Shown one piece after another: positions 21,288 through 33,199 of a stretch of 64,000 bases of DNA (position 1 is its first letter; every line of letters begins with the position of its first letter). The stretch covers positions 1 through 64,000 of the forward strand of contig NW_026251759.1 of NCBI RefSeq assembly GCF_025024155.1. The letters run 5' to 3'. The position numbers and the translations under genes were made by a program. The notes beneath the pieces are model-generated. The model was not told the DNA's origin and searched no databases. It saw nothing but the letters and a program-made list of their open reading frames with translations. The stretch comes from Gamsiella multidivaricata. Lineage: Eukaryota > Mortierellomycota > Mortierellomycetes > Mortierellales > Mortierellaceae.

Positions 21288-24200
21288 GTTGAGAAGAGTG
21301 TCTTTTTACAGATTGTTGGTGTCGGTGTGGTGTGCTGTGTTGTGGGTGGAGACACTGTGTGTGTGTGTGGAAGTGGAAACCGGGGGTTGGTGAAAGACGA
21401 AAAGAGGGTGTGAGGTGTGGTGTGAAGTACTGTTGGAAGCTATTACTATGTGTGCTTTCTTCAGTCAAAATGGATGGTGTTGACCAGGCTCGACAAGGGA
21501 TGTCTTGTTATAAGATAAAAGGCGAAAGGCGTTGTTGCTCAGAAAGAGGGGCTGTAACTCGAGGAATATCAGGGTGCCTTGATTTTGGGCTGGACTGGAC
21601 TGTGAGCTGAGTTGGGACTGGACTAGGTTGCACTGCCTGTGTGAGTTTGTTGGCTGACTAGTGCTGTTTCTGACGCCCAATGACGATGGTACCGATGCCA
21701 AGGATTGCTGCTAAAGGGGTGCTGGTGGCTCGAAGGGAAAATGCCTGGTGATGCAGAGGAATGTATGGATTTAAATAAGGTCGAGCAAGGAAAAGTAGAA
21801 GAAGAGGCGGGATCTTTTAGTCAAATGATGGCAGTAAAGAAAAGAAGAGCAGGTCTTGTTTTGAGATAAGGAAATGACTGAAGCAGTAGCAAAGGGTATG
21901 TGGATAACAGGGCAGGAGTACAAGATGGAGAGACAAGTCCACAGCAAAAAGAGAAGAGAGAAAGAAAAAGGTCGGTGACCAGTATAAAGCGTGTGCGTGT
22001 TGAGAAAGGGGGTTCTGTTGCAATGTGCTAAGTGGTGCGACAGTGTGACCGAGCGAGTGATTAGGAGCCGAGTGAGGATGGCAGTATGTGTGTATGGGTA
22101 AGTGCGTGTGTGCGGGTGCAGAGTGAGCGCGTGCGATGGTGCAATGGGGGAAGTGGGGTTAAAGAGCCAAAGAGCGAGGGAAAGGAGAGAAAACAGAGGA
22201 AGGGCAGTTGGCGAAAATGGGGGTTGGGGGGGGAGGGGGGTTTATGTAGGATGATCCTCTTTATGTCAGCCGTAGTGTGTGTGTCTGCAGGTCCACGCTC
22301 TTTGAGGTGCTCTCACCAGGCACACCTTTTTCTTTCAGCTGAAGTGAGTGGGAGTGAGTGGAAGTGAGTGATTATGGATGTGTTTGTGTGTGCTCGCGAA
22401 TAAAACGAGTGCGCAAGGGGGGAAATGGTCTGCCTGCCTGAGTGAAAGACATGCATGTCGCTGGCTTGTGCGACCATACCGATTGCATGCAGGCATCAGA
22501 CGGACGGACACACGCATCCAAACAAACAAATACTGCCTACACACAAGTAAAACAGACTAGCAGCCGCGCGGTCTGCTTATGAGACGCTCTTTTTCTTTTT
22601 TCTTTTTTCACTGCCAATCCCACTTTCCCAGCCTCTCATGCTCTTTTTTTTTTTTTTTTTTTTTTTGTTACTATGCATGCGTGTATCTCCAGCTTGGGTG
22701 TGTACATGTCCAATGTCCATTCATGTATCGCGCCCAATGCTTGCTCAGAAGAAGAAAAAAAAGGGTACAGTTGAGTGTTGTGTTCTCAGCTTACCTTTCT
22801 TTTTCACTCTGGCGGGCCTTTTTTTTCCTTCTCTCACAAATGCTTGTGTAGGACAAAGGCTTGATGAGGGGACTGATCAGAGAGAAAACGAGCACGAATG
22901 AACCATCGTTGGTTAGACAAGATTAAGAAAACAATGCCCTCGTTAGACTCTATGCTGCTCTCTTCTCTTTTTCTTTTTTCCTTCTGTATTTTTTTGCCCT
23001 GTTTCCACACTAGTGGAGTCTGAATTTTTTTACGGCGGGGAAAGCAACAAAAAACCACGGCTTACTAGACTACGAGCGATGGATGAGATAGACCGTCTGA
23101 TATTGCGAAGCAAATACCAAATGCGATTATCAGTTCCAAAGAAAGGATGTGGTGATGGAGGAGTAAATGTAGCTCATGTCCGTTGTTTAACAGGCCAACC
23201 AAATAAAAAAGGACATGGCTCCCACAAAGGACGTATCTTTAAGAAAATGAGCCATCGCTAAATGCGCTGGCTAGTTACCAAAGTCTTTGTGCTCAACTAG
23301 CCATCTTACAATTCAAGATCAACAGATTCCAGTGTAAACGGGACTTTGTCGGGTTTCTGCGTCTGCAGCACGCGCATAGAGCATGCAAAAGCCCGTGAAA
23401 AAGAACTGTTCAAGGACGTGGTTGTCAAAAAAAAAAAAAAACTCCCATCTAATGGGTGTTTTGGTAGAAACCAGATTCCCGTTCTGTTCTGTAAACCGAA
23501 AAGGAAAACTGATAAGGTTTTTTTTTTTCTTTTTTTTTCACAACGTTACCTCGGCTGCAAATCTGGTAAACGGGTGGACCGGAAAGTAAAGCAGGACCAG
23601 GCGCAGAATTGTAGATGTAGGGAAATGCGGATGTGAACGAAAATGGGGGCGATATAGAAGAAAAAAGGATAGAAAACGAGGACGTGTTTGTTTGTTACTT
23701 TGTTGTGCGAGAGAACTACAGATGGACACTTTTTGTAGTACAGGCTCGAATTGACGGAAAAGGTTGGAGGAGGAGAGGGAGCGCGAGAGAATTGATGGAC
23801 ACAATCCTGGACACCATTACCGTATTTATATTAGGGACAACGGTCGGCCAATTACTATGTACATCTGCTGCTGCTGCTGCTGTAAATGAACGAAAGGACG
23901 TTGCATATGAATGCTAGGAGAAGGATTTGATAGCCGCCCTTGCCCTTATCCTGTTGATGAGCAGCTGCATGAACTGAATAATGAACCCGAGGAAATGAAA
24001 TGAGATAGGATGCACGCATTAGCGGTGTTGAACGACCAAAAGGGCCGCAGCTGGCACCTGCCCACCTGCTTCTTTGCTTTGCTTTATCTCATTCTCCTTT
24101 TGATTGCTAATGCCCTATTGTCAGTCGTCAACTTCATCATCACCATCTTCAGGGACAAGGCCCACGGCACGCAGCAACAAACAGGGCTAACAAGGCAAAC

Positions 24201-27200
24201 TACACCAAAGCAAAAAACGATCGACCGAGACTAAGACCAAGTGAGTAAAATGAATGGCCGATTGACTAGATCAGAGTAAACATTTTCATGCGAGTAACTC
24301 TTGCTCTGTGCTTCTAATTGAGCATTGATATGAATGAAGAGCTGACCTGTCTGGCTGACATGACCATGGTCCATGAACAATCAATGTGCATGTATATATA
24401 ACAAAAATAAACATACTTTTGTGTGCATTAGTAGAAACATGCAATTGAAGGTCTCGGGGGGTACTGCAGCCAGCACACCATCCATCTCGAGGGAGAGTGG
24501 TAGAAAGACTGGCCCATGGGAGAAAAACTGGTTTGCGATTTCTAACTGCACACTGTGGATGCACCATACCCGTCTTCGAGCCATACCTCCCAAGGTCCAC
24601 GATCCAGTTCACACTCATTTTAGAGGTCTACGATCCATTTGTGAGTGAGCAATGGTAAATGAGCGATACCTTTTTTACGGGTGTGTCTGTCCGTTTGTAC
24701 GTGTCTCTAACCTGCTCTTGCTCTTTCTTTCGTTCGCTCATCTCTCTCTCCCTCACCCAGACCCGATATATGCATGCATGCATGCATGCATATCCCTCGT
24801 TTTTTTCTTGTTTCTCTGAGTGAATAAAATAGCCCTCAATAGATATGATTTGAGGCATGAGAAAAGCAACTTTGTTTTTCTCCGTTCCCAGCTTATCATG
24901 TACCCATGCAAGCCAGGTCGTGTCTCCTGTGCCAGCCTCTCACTGTGTTGTCTCCTGTATTGTTAAGTACAGATCCCTAGGCCTACTTCTCCTATCTGGT
25001 GAACGCGTTTATTTATGTCCTGTGCATGTCTCATTCCAACGCTGTCTCTTTGACAGCTAGCCTAGTTCCCACATAGGATCTCTCGGCTACTGTTTCATTT
25101 CTCTACTACCTTAGAGGACTAGAACGACAGTTCCTTAGTTTTTGCTTATTACTGTGGTGTCTTCTATCCATTATTAATCGACTGTGCACACGACTGTTGC
25201 GATAATAATTCCTTGCGATTTAGGGCGAATATCGCAGACATTTTACAACGCTTCAATGTTGTATCGCCTTTTTTTCTCCCTCTCTTTCTCTTTCTCCGCC
25301 TCAAGTATCGATTTATGCGTCGTGCATACACACAACGGGCAACGGACAGGTAGCCACGTTGTACCCCGCACACCCGTTAGGTTGCATTTGTGTGGTGGAC
25401 ACAACGGCCTAGACGCGGGATATTTTGTTCGTGGTTACACGAAATATCGACTAAGGGCAGAAGATCCCATCGAGCTCGAAAAACTAGGTTCGGCAAAACG
25501 ATGGTCGTTTTAGTTCCCACATGTAGATCTATGTAGAGACGCCACGCCCCACGATCATCCGTTTAGAACGTAGATAGTTCGCAAGCTCTGATCCTAATTT
25601 TCTTTGCAACGCGTCGCAATACGAAAGTAAATCTCGGCGCTCTCCGGTCAAGATGCACTAAGAAAGTAAAAATACCACAGAGGTAATGTGAAGAGGGGAT
25701 CTCGCAAACGATCTGAAAAAAAAAATGGAAATAGATACACGATAAGGTCGGGGTCCAAGATCCTGTCGGCAATGGCCCAGGGTACTTGCATTTTTGACTT
25801 CAATTACCTGTGGATATTTCTGATCCCTTGTACGGGAAATGAAAACTGGACAATTGCGAAGTACGATTACGAGTAAGCTGTCTGACTTTCCGGATTTCCG
25901 GGCGTGAACTTGTGAATCGAGTTCAGCATTCAGGAGAAAAAAAAACGCACGTACAAAAAACCTGACATATCCATTTCAACAGTGCGTTCCCAAATGATCG
26001 TACCGAATGCACAGCAGTGTACCAACGTAGATGCAAAAGACCCTCCCTTCCTTTTAGGCTTGCCTAATCTGAGGAACATGTATATAAATAGGCTGTGGAC
26101 AAGGGCTGATCACGGCAGCAATGTCATTTTGAACGTGGGTTTGGGAGAAGAGGGTTAGGGGTAGTACTTGATACTCCGTTGCCTCAGGTCTTTGTTCCAT
26201 GGGCTTTGGTTTTTCCTTTCTATTTTCGTGAGTCTGAAGTGGCAACAAATTTCCAGAGGGCGCATGCTCCATGAAATCAATCCAGCCGCATGCGCTTGGG
26301 CTTTGTTCCAACAGGAAAGAAAAAAAGGGGGACAGGAGACGCCCTTTTTCCCTTTTTTCTTTTTTTTACCATAGCCGTTCGCAGATGGAAGTTTCTATAG
26401 CAAGTACAAGGCAGAATGATGGAGAAGTGTAACGGAACAGGGAGGAAGCGACTGAGAGATGACGCGAGTTGTCCCGCGTGTCCCTTGAGCATCAAAGAGG
26501 CCAAGACGAGCTTTCCATTTACGTCGCCCTTAGCACCACACTTTTGTTTTTACGTCCACTTTTGCACGAACTAGTTTTTTTTGTAGGTCAGGTCTCGCAC
26601 GGTAAGATGTACGCCTCCATCGAAGCCTTCTTTTGTACACCCTTCTCGGTCTGTCTTAGGGCGCCTCAAAGCCGACTAGTGTTGCCCCATTTTGAGGGTG
26701 AAAGAGAATGCTGCAGGGGTGCAATGCTTCTTTGTTTGTCGCTCATGGCAAACGCACGCGGCCCGCTTAGAAATTCATGCAAAAAAAATAAGGACCAGAA
26801 CGACGATTGTGTCCGCATGTCATTTTGTTTATTTGTATGATATCAATGGCATTATGATCAATAGACTCCGAATCCAACTAAGTCGAGTTATTTCTCTGTC
26901 TTTTGCGCCCTCCAAACAAAGGCACAAAACGAAAGAACGGAAGGATCCGAGGGTGCGATGGCTAACGATTGATACACGATAACACACTCTCTGCTTTTCA
27001 GCGAGAGCTACTAGCACAGAACCATATACATGTGCCCCTCTCGCACATTTACACATCCAGCAGCTCGAATGGCGTGTTTGGACTTTGGATGGGGCGCCGT
27101 TTAGGATCCAACCTTGTTTTTTTTTCTCCCTCACTCTCTTTTGCTTGCTTGCTTTCGCTCCCTGTAGATAATTCCCTCACCCGAATTATCGTGCGCACTA

Positions 27201-27836
27201 TCGCCATCATTCATTTAGACTAATGGTCTGCGCAATAGAAAGATAGACGCGATCGAACAAAGTGCAGACTGCAGGAGAATGATAAATATTCATGCGCGTT
27301 GCATGTTCACACAACCGTCAGTACTCTGATCAACATTCGTTTCGCTTAGACACATGAGAGTGCAGCGACAGGGATATTCATCTCGCTTATGGTAGTCTAT
27401 ACGTACAGAAACAATAAGGTATAGAAGGTATAGTTCGTCCTTCTTGCGCGTACCCTACGGTTTCAGCAGAAAACGTGTCGATGATGCTGGTTTGCCCTTT
27501 TTACCTCCGTGCGCATTTTTTCTTTGATGGGAACAGAGTCATGCGAACATCCCTACGACGCTATGCCGTGAAAAGTAAAAAACGATCGCCTGACATAGGT
27601 AAGCAATGTCCGTTAAGTCCTACACGTGGCCACTATTTTGTCGCACAGGCGAGATAAGAAGAATCCCAATCCTTTCTCTTTAAAAGCAAAAGGGCCCTGG
27701 AGGGCTCTTTTACCAGGCGAGAAAGATATGAAATAGCTCTTGTTGCAATAAACACGCGCGCTATCATAGTGCACTTATAGAAAGAACGCCTCATATTCAA
27801 CACATATTAGAAATCATTGCAACCTGGGTTATCAGT
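21288..27836. other. Long non-coding region
   Basis: About 6.5 kb without a recognisable gene. It starts with the leader of the minus-strand gene (G-rich on the plus strand). Poly(T) stretches occur near 22645 and a TGCA-type microsatellite at about 24772-24790. An 82-codon plus frame at 23013-23261 is basic (GQPNKKGHGSHKGRIFKKM), but no family was recognised. A 74-codon frame at 24010-24234 has one hydrophobic segment. Neither is supported by splice or motif evidence. Confidence 0.45.
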
Positions 27837-27841
27837 TATAT

Positions 27842-27996
27842 TTGACAACCCATGCAGAAACTCGTGTAGATAAGGGCAACCTGAGCGTAAACAACAGACA
27901 CCCCCGCGAAGTAGGCGCCGTCTGAAGGTATGATTTAGGCCATAGATCCGATTTTCAGGGTAAGCGAGCTACATGGATTTCCGCATGGGTTGTCAA
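27842..27996. mobile_element. MITE with 19-bp terminal inverted repeats
   Basis: The left end TTGACAACCCATGCAGAAA (27842-27860) matches the reverse complement of the right end (27978-27996) at 18 of 19 positions. The element is 155 bp with no coding capacity. A third copy of the end, in inverted orientation, lies directly next to it at about 28004-28015, so the right end can fold into an 11-bp hairpin. No target duplication was identified. Confidence 0.6.
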
Positions 27997-28066
27997 CTAA
28001 GAGCGACAACCCATGTTGTCAAGTAGAATTATTCCTAGTTCTTTTGACAAACTATTTATTCGCCAA

Positions 28067-28521
28067 CCGGTCGGGAATGTTTATTTGCCGACCCGTACCT
28101 GCCATGTGTAGACGTGTGGTTATTCTGCTATTTGCCGTTGCCCGATCGATTTGTCATACCCCTTCTTATCTGTTCCTTGCCCCGTTAACTAGCCATATAG
28201 ATCCCTGTCTGCTTGCCATCTCATCAGCTTGTCATATTGTTCCTTGCCTGCTTGCCACCCGGTGTCCTCTAAAACCGCTTTTTTTAGGTCTTTTCTTTCT
28301 AATTTGATCTTATTGAAGTCTTTATAGGTCGAGATAGTCCTCGGCTTTTTTACCCATGATTTCGCCTTGGATAACTTATCCGCACTTGGTCGCACCTCCC
28401 TTGCTGCAATGAATAGATAGGGATCAATATGGCTAGTTGGCGAGGCGACAAATAGCATAGGGGTCGATGAATAACCACGTCTACACATGGCAGGGGTCGG
28501 CAAATAAGCATTTTCGACCGG
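28067..28521. mobile_element. Foldback element, 455 bp
   Basis: The left end starts CCGGTCGGGAATGTTTATTT and the right end, reverse complemented, starts CCGGTCGAAAATGCTTATTT. Homology continues through TGCCATGTGTAGACG and, after small gaps, through AACTAGCCATAT, so each arm extends to about 150 nt. There is no coding capacity. Its right end shares the CCGG at 28518-28521 with the left end of the next element. Confidence 0.7.
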
Positions 28522-29390
28522 AAGAATATAATCTCACCCCCCCGTAAGATTTTATTCTTACACCCCCCGTGAGATTATCCAAAGCACATAGTGAAATTTT
28601 ATTCTCACACCCCCCGTAAGAGCTTTAATCTTACACCCTGTTATTCTATAGCGAAACAAAGATAATCTCACGGGCATATAAAAGAGGCTTTATGATCAAT
28701 ACCTGGGTTTCTAAGTGCTTAAGCGCCTGACACCCCGTTATCGTCGCCCAGATGTGTCAAGAGTGCAAACTTCAGTACATCTCTCTCTCTCTCTCTACCA
28801 GTGCGCACTTTTGTACACCTCTCTCTATACCAGCCCGCACTTTTTTTCTTCTGCCCTGACCACGCGCCATCGTACCCAATACGTAATTGTTAATAGATTG
28901 CTCTTGCTTCTATCACACATCTAGTCCCATCACCTCAATTCGTTTAAGGATCCAGATCTTTTTAGCCATCGCTTCCTTAATATAGACTGTAGTTCAGCTC
29001 CGTTCTCTGATACCAGGTGTGTTACACCCTTGACACACTCGGGCGACGCACTAAATTGCTGTTTACCAGTAGGGTGATAACGGAGTGTCATACTAGGTCT
29101 ACATGTAGATTCACATATCAGTTTCCTTATCGCTGGAGAATCTACCCCTTTGTCCAATCCAATAAGAGGCAGGATTGAGCCAGATTCCAGTCCAAAGCTG
29201 AATTACGAGACGCCATGGAAATAGGAAACAGACAGTCGTTTGTGATCATATTGGAGTAGTACTTTACGACTCAAAATCACTATCGTGGATCTTTGCAAAG
29301 GTTTAATGCTAGATTTAGTATGCTATGATGTCGACAGTGCTTCGCCCAGCTTCTACAATATCTCAGTGCACTGTTGACACCGATGCAACT

Positions 29391-29465
29391 AGTATATAAA
29401 CCCTATCTACGCATAGAATTAGATAGCAGCATTCGCCCAATAAAATACCCTTTTCACCCTAGATC
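29391..29465. repeat. LTR-like fragment, copy 1
   Basis: The sequence contains a TATA-like agtatataaa, then tagcagcattcgcccaataaa. It resembles the segment at 34939-35008 over about 75 bp. The TATA plus AATAAA arrangement is that of an LTR U3-R region. Confidence 0.45.
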
Positions 29466-29691
29466 CTTCGACACCTCAGATACTCCAATCGTTTGCAAGC
29501 ATCCCGACGCGTAGGGAGCTACCTAGCTTTCACTGTCGTGGGAAATGATAAGCAAGGTGCTTTCCCGTCTCTACATCTGCCCAATTTTTACACCGATCTA
29601 CACTCGCTCCACCGAACCGCCATTTTCATTTTACTTATTTTCAGTTGGAGACATACGACTAGGGGATTTGAATGTACCAAAGTGAGGGGCC

Positions 29692-30518
29692 TTAGAGTGC
29701 GTTCTTTTTCCACTTGTAGAAACCGGACTGGAAGGTCCGGTGCCAGAAGCAGAAGCAGAAGCAGCTTGCATAGCTTGCCCCTGCCCTTGACCTGCTGCAA
29801 TCTGGGCAATAGAGCTCAGGACCCGTTGCTCCATAGCTGTGATTAGCGTGCACTGTTCCTCTTAAAACGCCATGATTTGCATGCGCTGTACATGTTGCTG
29901 TTGAGTATTTGCAATGTCCGAGCCCCGCAAACTCTCGGATAGTTGCACCAACCACTCTTCCTGAATCAAATGTCATTGAAGTAGCCGAAATGACGTTATT
30001 GTTGAATATGAGTGCATTGCTGCCGCTAAACGCCTCATCGCCTTTGTGGTTCTCCTCATCAACCTCGTCACCAGATGTACCTGAGGCATTGGCGACCTCC
30101 AAATCATCAGGGAGAATTTGAGCGCTGTCAATAAGTTGAAGCCCTGGAACGTTAATCGGGATGTTGGAATGGCGCAGACCCACTTGTAATGCTTGCTCAG
30201 GCTATCTCTTGTCAGGAATGGCTTTCTGCGCCTTTCAAATCGGACGAACACATTTAAAAGGACGTTTCTCACTTGAACTGGCGCCGTTGAGTGCAACCGA
30301 ATCAAGTGGTTTTTTTCTGACTTGGTCAATGGCACAGGTCCGTCCCCGTCCCTGACCGGGAGACCCTGATCAATGCGACGCTCCTGTGGCTGGATCGCCG
30401 CTTTCCTGTCCAGCAGTCCCTGGACGCAGTTGTAGAATGTACATTCGTTTCTCTGTGCCTTGATCACTGTAGTTAGCGTAGCGTGTAGTGGAACGCTGGC
30501 GAGGAAGGTAATTTGCAA
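29692..30518 (-). pseudogene. Unidentified coding remnant in TIR element
   Basis: Two overlapping minus-strand frames appear to be pieces of one protein. One reads VRNVLLNVFVRFERRRKPFL then TRDSLSKHYKWV; the next frame continues GLRHSNIPINVPGLQLIDSA and an acidic stretch, GDEVDEENHKGDE. A late segment has a CPDC pair. They lie on the strand opposite to the SWIM transposase. The family was not recognised; frame breaks suggest decay. Confidence 0.4.
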
Positions 30519-31899
30519 CAGTGATGTTGATTATAGAGTGTTAGGGTGTGCACAGAGAAAAAAATTTGCGAGAAAGAGTGCATTTCACCATGCCCTCCAC
30601 CTTCGTAGAATATATAACTCCATATCTCCATGACCAGATAATCTCGAGCAACGGCCAGGTTGTGTCACTCTCTCTCTTCGTCCAATTGCTTTACGCCCAT
30701 CTGCAGCTCGTCCTTTTGCTCGTTCTCATGCCTATGTCATACTCCTGCACGCCTATCTGGAGCTCGTCCTTTTTGAGCTCGTCCTCTTTTCTTTTTCGAA
30801 ATGTGCAAGGCTGTTTGCATGCAATGCTAGACTTTAAGTCAAGATGATTAGGGTTTGTCTTATGTAGAAAGAAAAGAAGAGAGAGGTCGCTAAATCACGA
30901 TGGGTAATCAATGGCCATAAGCATCAGCAGCATCAGCAACACCACATATTCACCAGAGTCTGTTATGCAAGGCTATAGTCTATGGTCTATCCAGACTGGG
31001 TATCCGGAGAATGTCCTGAGATACGTCTTACTCATAGACTAGATGCTCATAAACAATTGCACTCAGTAAACTCTTGATGCTCACCTTGCGCATTATCCAA
31101 AGCGCCTTTGCAATTGAGAAGCATTTAGAGGTATCGCCACGCGTTTGCTTTTTCAACCTTCTTCCATGATGTTCTGAGAAGTTCACCTGGACTTAACTCA
31201 CATATTTAAGGCTCCAAAACTAGGAACTAGGGAGATTCATTCAATTGGGCTGTAACCGTTGGATTATGTTTCGATGCACAGGACAAGAGCGACGCGTATG
31301 GCGCTGCACGAAAGATCGTTTGTAACAACCGGCTTCTGAATAATACCTCTGATTGACTAGTAGCCTCACTGCCTACCATGGCAAGAAGCAACGGGGTAAT
31401 GCGGCGTAGGGGATCTAATAACGAGTTCTGTAACTTCTATCATTAGTTCTATTTACAATAGGAGACACCACGCGAATAGGACTTCGGCAAGGGCGTGCTT
31501 CGGTTACTTACTGGTTCGCGGTGCAGGGTCCTCCTTTAGATTGGAATGTATGAACACAAAGGTAAACGAAAATGGAAGGAAATAAATATAGGATCTGTTT
31601 AGCTAAATGGTACGAGCTAGGACTATATTCCTTTGGAATGACTGAGGTAGTTGCAAGGAGTTCGCATATGTGATATCCGATGAGGTGAGGAGTCATGACA
31701 ATGAAGTCCACCTCTCTAGAGTCGTTGTATGCCAATACTCGCTGATCAGGCCTCGATTGTACCTTTATAATGCCGTTTGACGAGGGTGGGCCGATGACGG
31801 ATGCTCAATGAGACGATCGGTGATTGAGGAAGCGCTGCAGGGCAAGTACAATGCCTAAATAAGAGCGGTTGACGGTGCAAAGATGGCGAATGATCAGGA

Positions 31900-32911
31900 T
31901 TGGTATTCCCTGTTGACTGTATCTTGTTGCGTGGGTTACTGACGGTGGTATCAGTACCTGTCGTTGCTGTGGTGTTATCCGGACAATCTGGACGAATGCG
32001 ACGTGTGATACACATGATTTTAGGAAAGAAGACTCTGGTCCAGGAACCAGACCGTTTATTCTTTTATTCTGGGGCAGTGCTCTTTCCCGTGATCCAATAT
32101 CAACTTTGCGAGGCCAACCGAATGATTGTCATTTACTACACCACGGAATCCATTTGCATAGGTCGACCGAACTGGGAAAGCCCTCCGCGAGACTTCTCTG
32201 GCATCATACTCTCAAGACTGGACCCAGCCGGAATCATTGTGGTTTATTCCATCCACAACAAGATCCATCGCAGTCAACAGGAGTCCGTTGTGGTTATGGT
32301 TGGCCATTCATATTTTTGCACCTGCCTCTTGCTGCAAAACACGGAGATTGTGTGCAGGCACTTCTTTTGCGTGATGCAAGGGGACAGCAGGTGCAAGTAT
32401 TTGATCAGCCTCGTTCTCAGGCGCTGGTTCAAGGAGCAGTGGCAGGATCTTGAAGGTTTCGAGACGAAAATTGGTTCAAAGCTTCTAGTCGCCTACCCGC
32501 ATTACATCGCCTCCACCAGGACCGAGGATCACCCCGCCAGCGCTTGTACGAGGATTGTGCACACCTTGTTCTCTACAGGATCCTCGACACCACAGCCAAG
32601 AAAGGAAGAGCGACTGAGGATAAAGTGGCACACAGATGTTACAGGGATCGCGAGAGAGCTGGCCATCATGGGGACAGCCGGTCCAGCAATGCGATGCAAA
32701 CGCTCAACAACCTCTCAATCTCGCTGAAACGGAGACGGGACTCATAGAGCTACAGGACGCGTCTGACAACGAAGCAGGTCTTAGTGTCACTAAAGACCCA
32801 CTTGTGGTGAAGCCGAAGGGGCGTCCAGGAGCCAAACGTATCAAGAGCAGCAGTGAGATGTCGCGACCATCCAAAGAATTCCATCCTGCTGAAACAGACC
32901 TTGAACAATAA
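31900..32911 (+). pseudogene. MULE-like transposase C-terminus with SWIM finger
   Basis: The frame 31900-32727 carries a SWIM zinc finger, YFCTCLLLQNTEIVCRHFFC (CxCx-CxHxxC pattern), at about 32310-32370. It is followed by LRRWFKEQW, as after the SWIM finger of MULE/FAR1 transposases. A shifted frame (32636-32911) continues with DPLVVKPKGRPGAKRIKSS, the basic GRP-type tail seen behind such transposases, and stops at 32909. The DDE catalytic part is not recognisable upstream. At least one frameshift (about 32640-32730) is present, so it is a remnant. Confidence 0.6.
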
Positions 32912-33126
32912 ACGAGTGATTTTTTTTTTTTTAAACGAGGCCCTACAGACTACCCCCGTGAGAATATGGCGCTCACCTCCCCGTGAAAAAAAAAAGCTTG
33001 AATTATTCTTACCGGGATGTAAGAATAACCCGCTTACACCTCTGTGAAATGACAAAACGGGGGATAATCTCACGGGGGGGTGAGATTATATTCTTCCGGG
33101 CAATAAGCCAAGAAAAAAACAAAAGA

Positions 33127-33199
33127 TGCTCATTGCAGGGATCGAACCTGCGGCCTTCGCGTTATTAGCACGACGCTCTACCGACTAAGCTAAACGAGC
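33127..33199 (-). tRNA. tRNA-Ile (AAU anticodon)
   Basis: A 73-nt cloverleaf reads on the minus strand. The acceptor stem is GCTCGTT with AATGAGC, the D arm is GCTTAGTCGGTAGAGC, the anticodon stem TCGTG/CGCGA encloses the loop CTAATAA (anticodon AAT), and the T arm holds GGTTCGATCC. The discriminator is A. A poly(T) terminator (TCTTTTGTTTTTTTC) follows directly. There is no intron. It lies 27 bp from the end of the TIR element. Confidence 0.92.

Larger units (their letters stand above)
28518..33099. mobile_element. TIR transposon, about 4.6 kb, degraded
   Basis: The left terminus 28518-28550 (CCGGAAGAATATAATCTCAC then C-rich) and the reverse complement of 33067-33099 match at 32 of 33 positions. 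Related C-rich motifs (ACACCCCCCGT-type) recur inside both ends. The interior carries a plus-strand SWIM-finger transposase remnant near its right end, minus-strand coding remnants near 29.7-30.5 kb and an LTR-like fragment at 29391-29465. The SWIM finger points to a Mutator-like (MULE) element; the superfamily is inferred. Confidence 0.68.

Noticed and set aside
28518..28680. Repeated CACCCCCCGT motifs as a possible CRISPR-like array
   Set aside because: Spacing and unit sequence are irregular and the motifs belong to the subterminal region of a TIR element.
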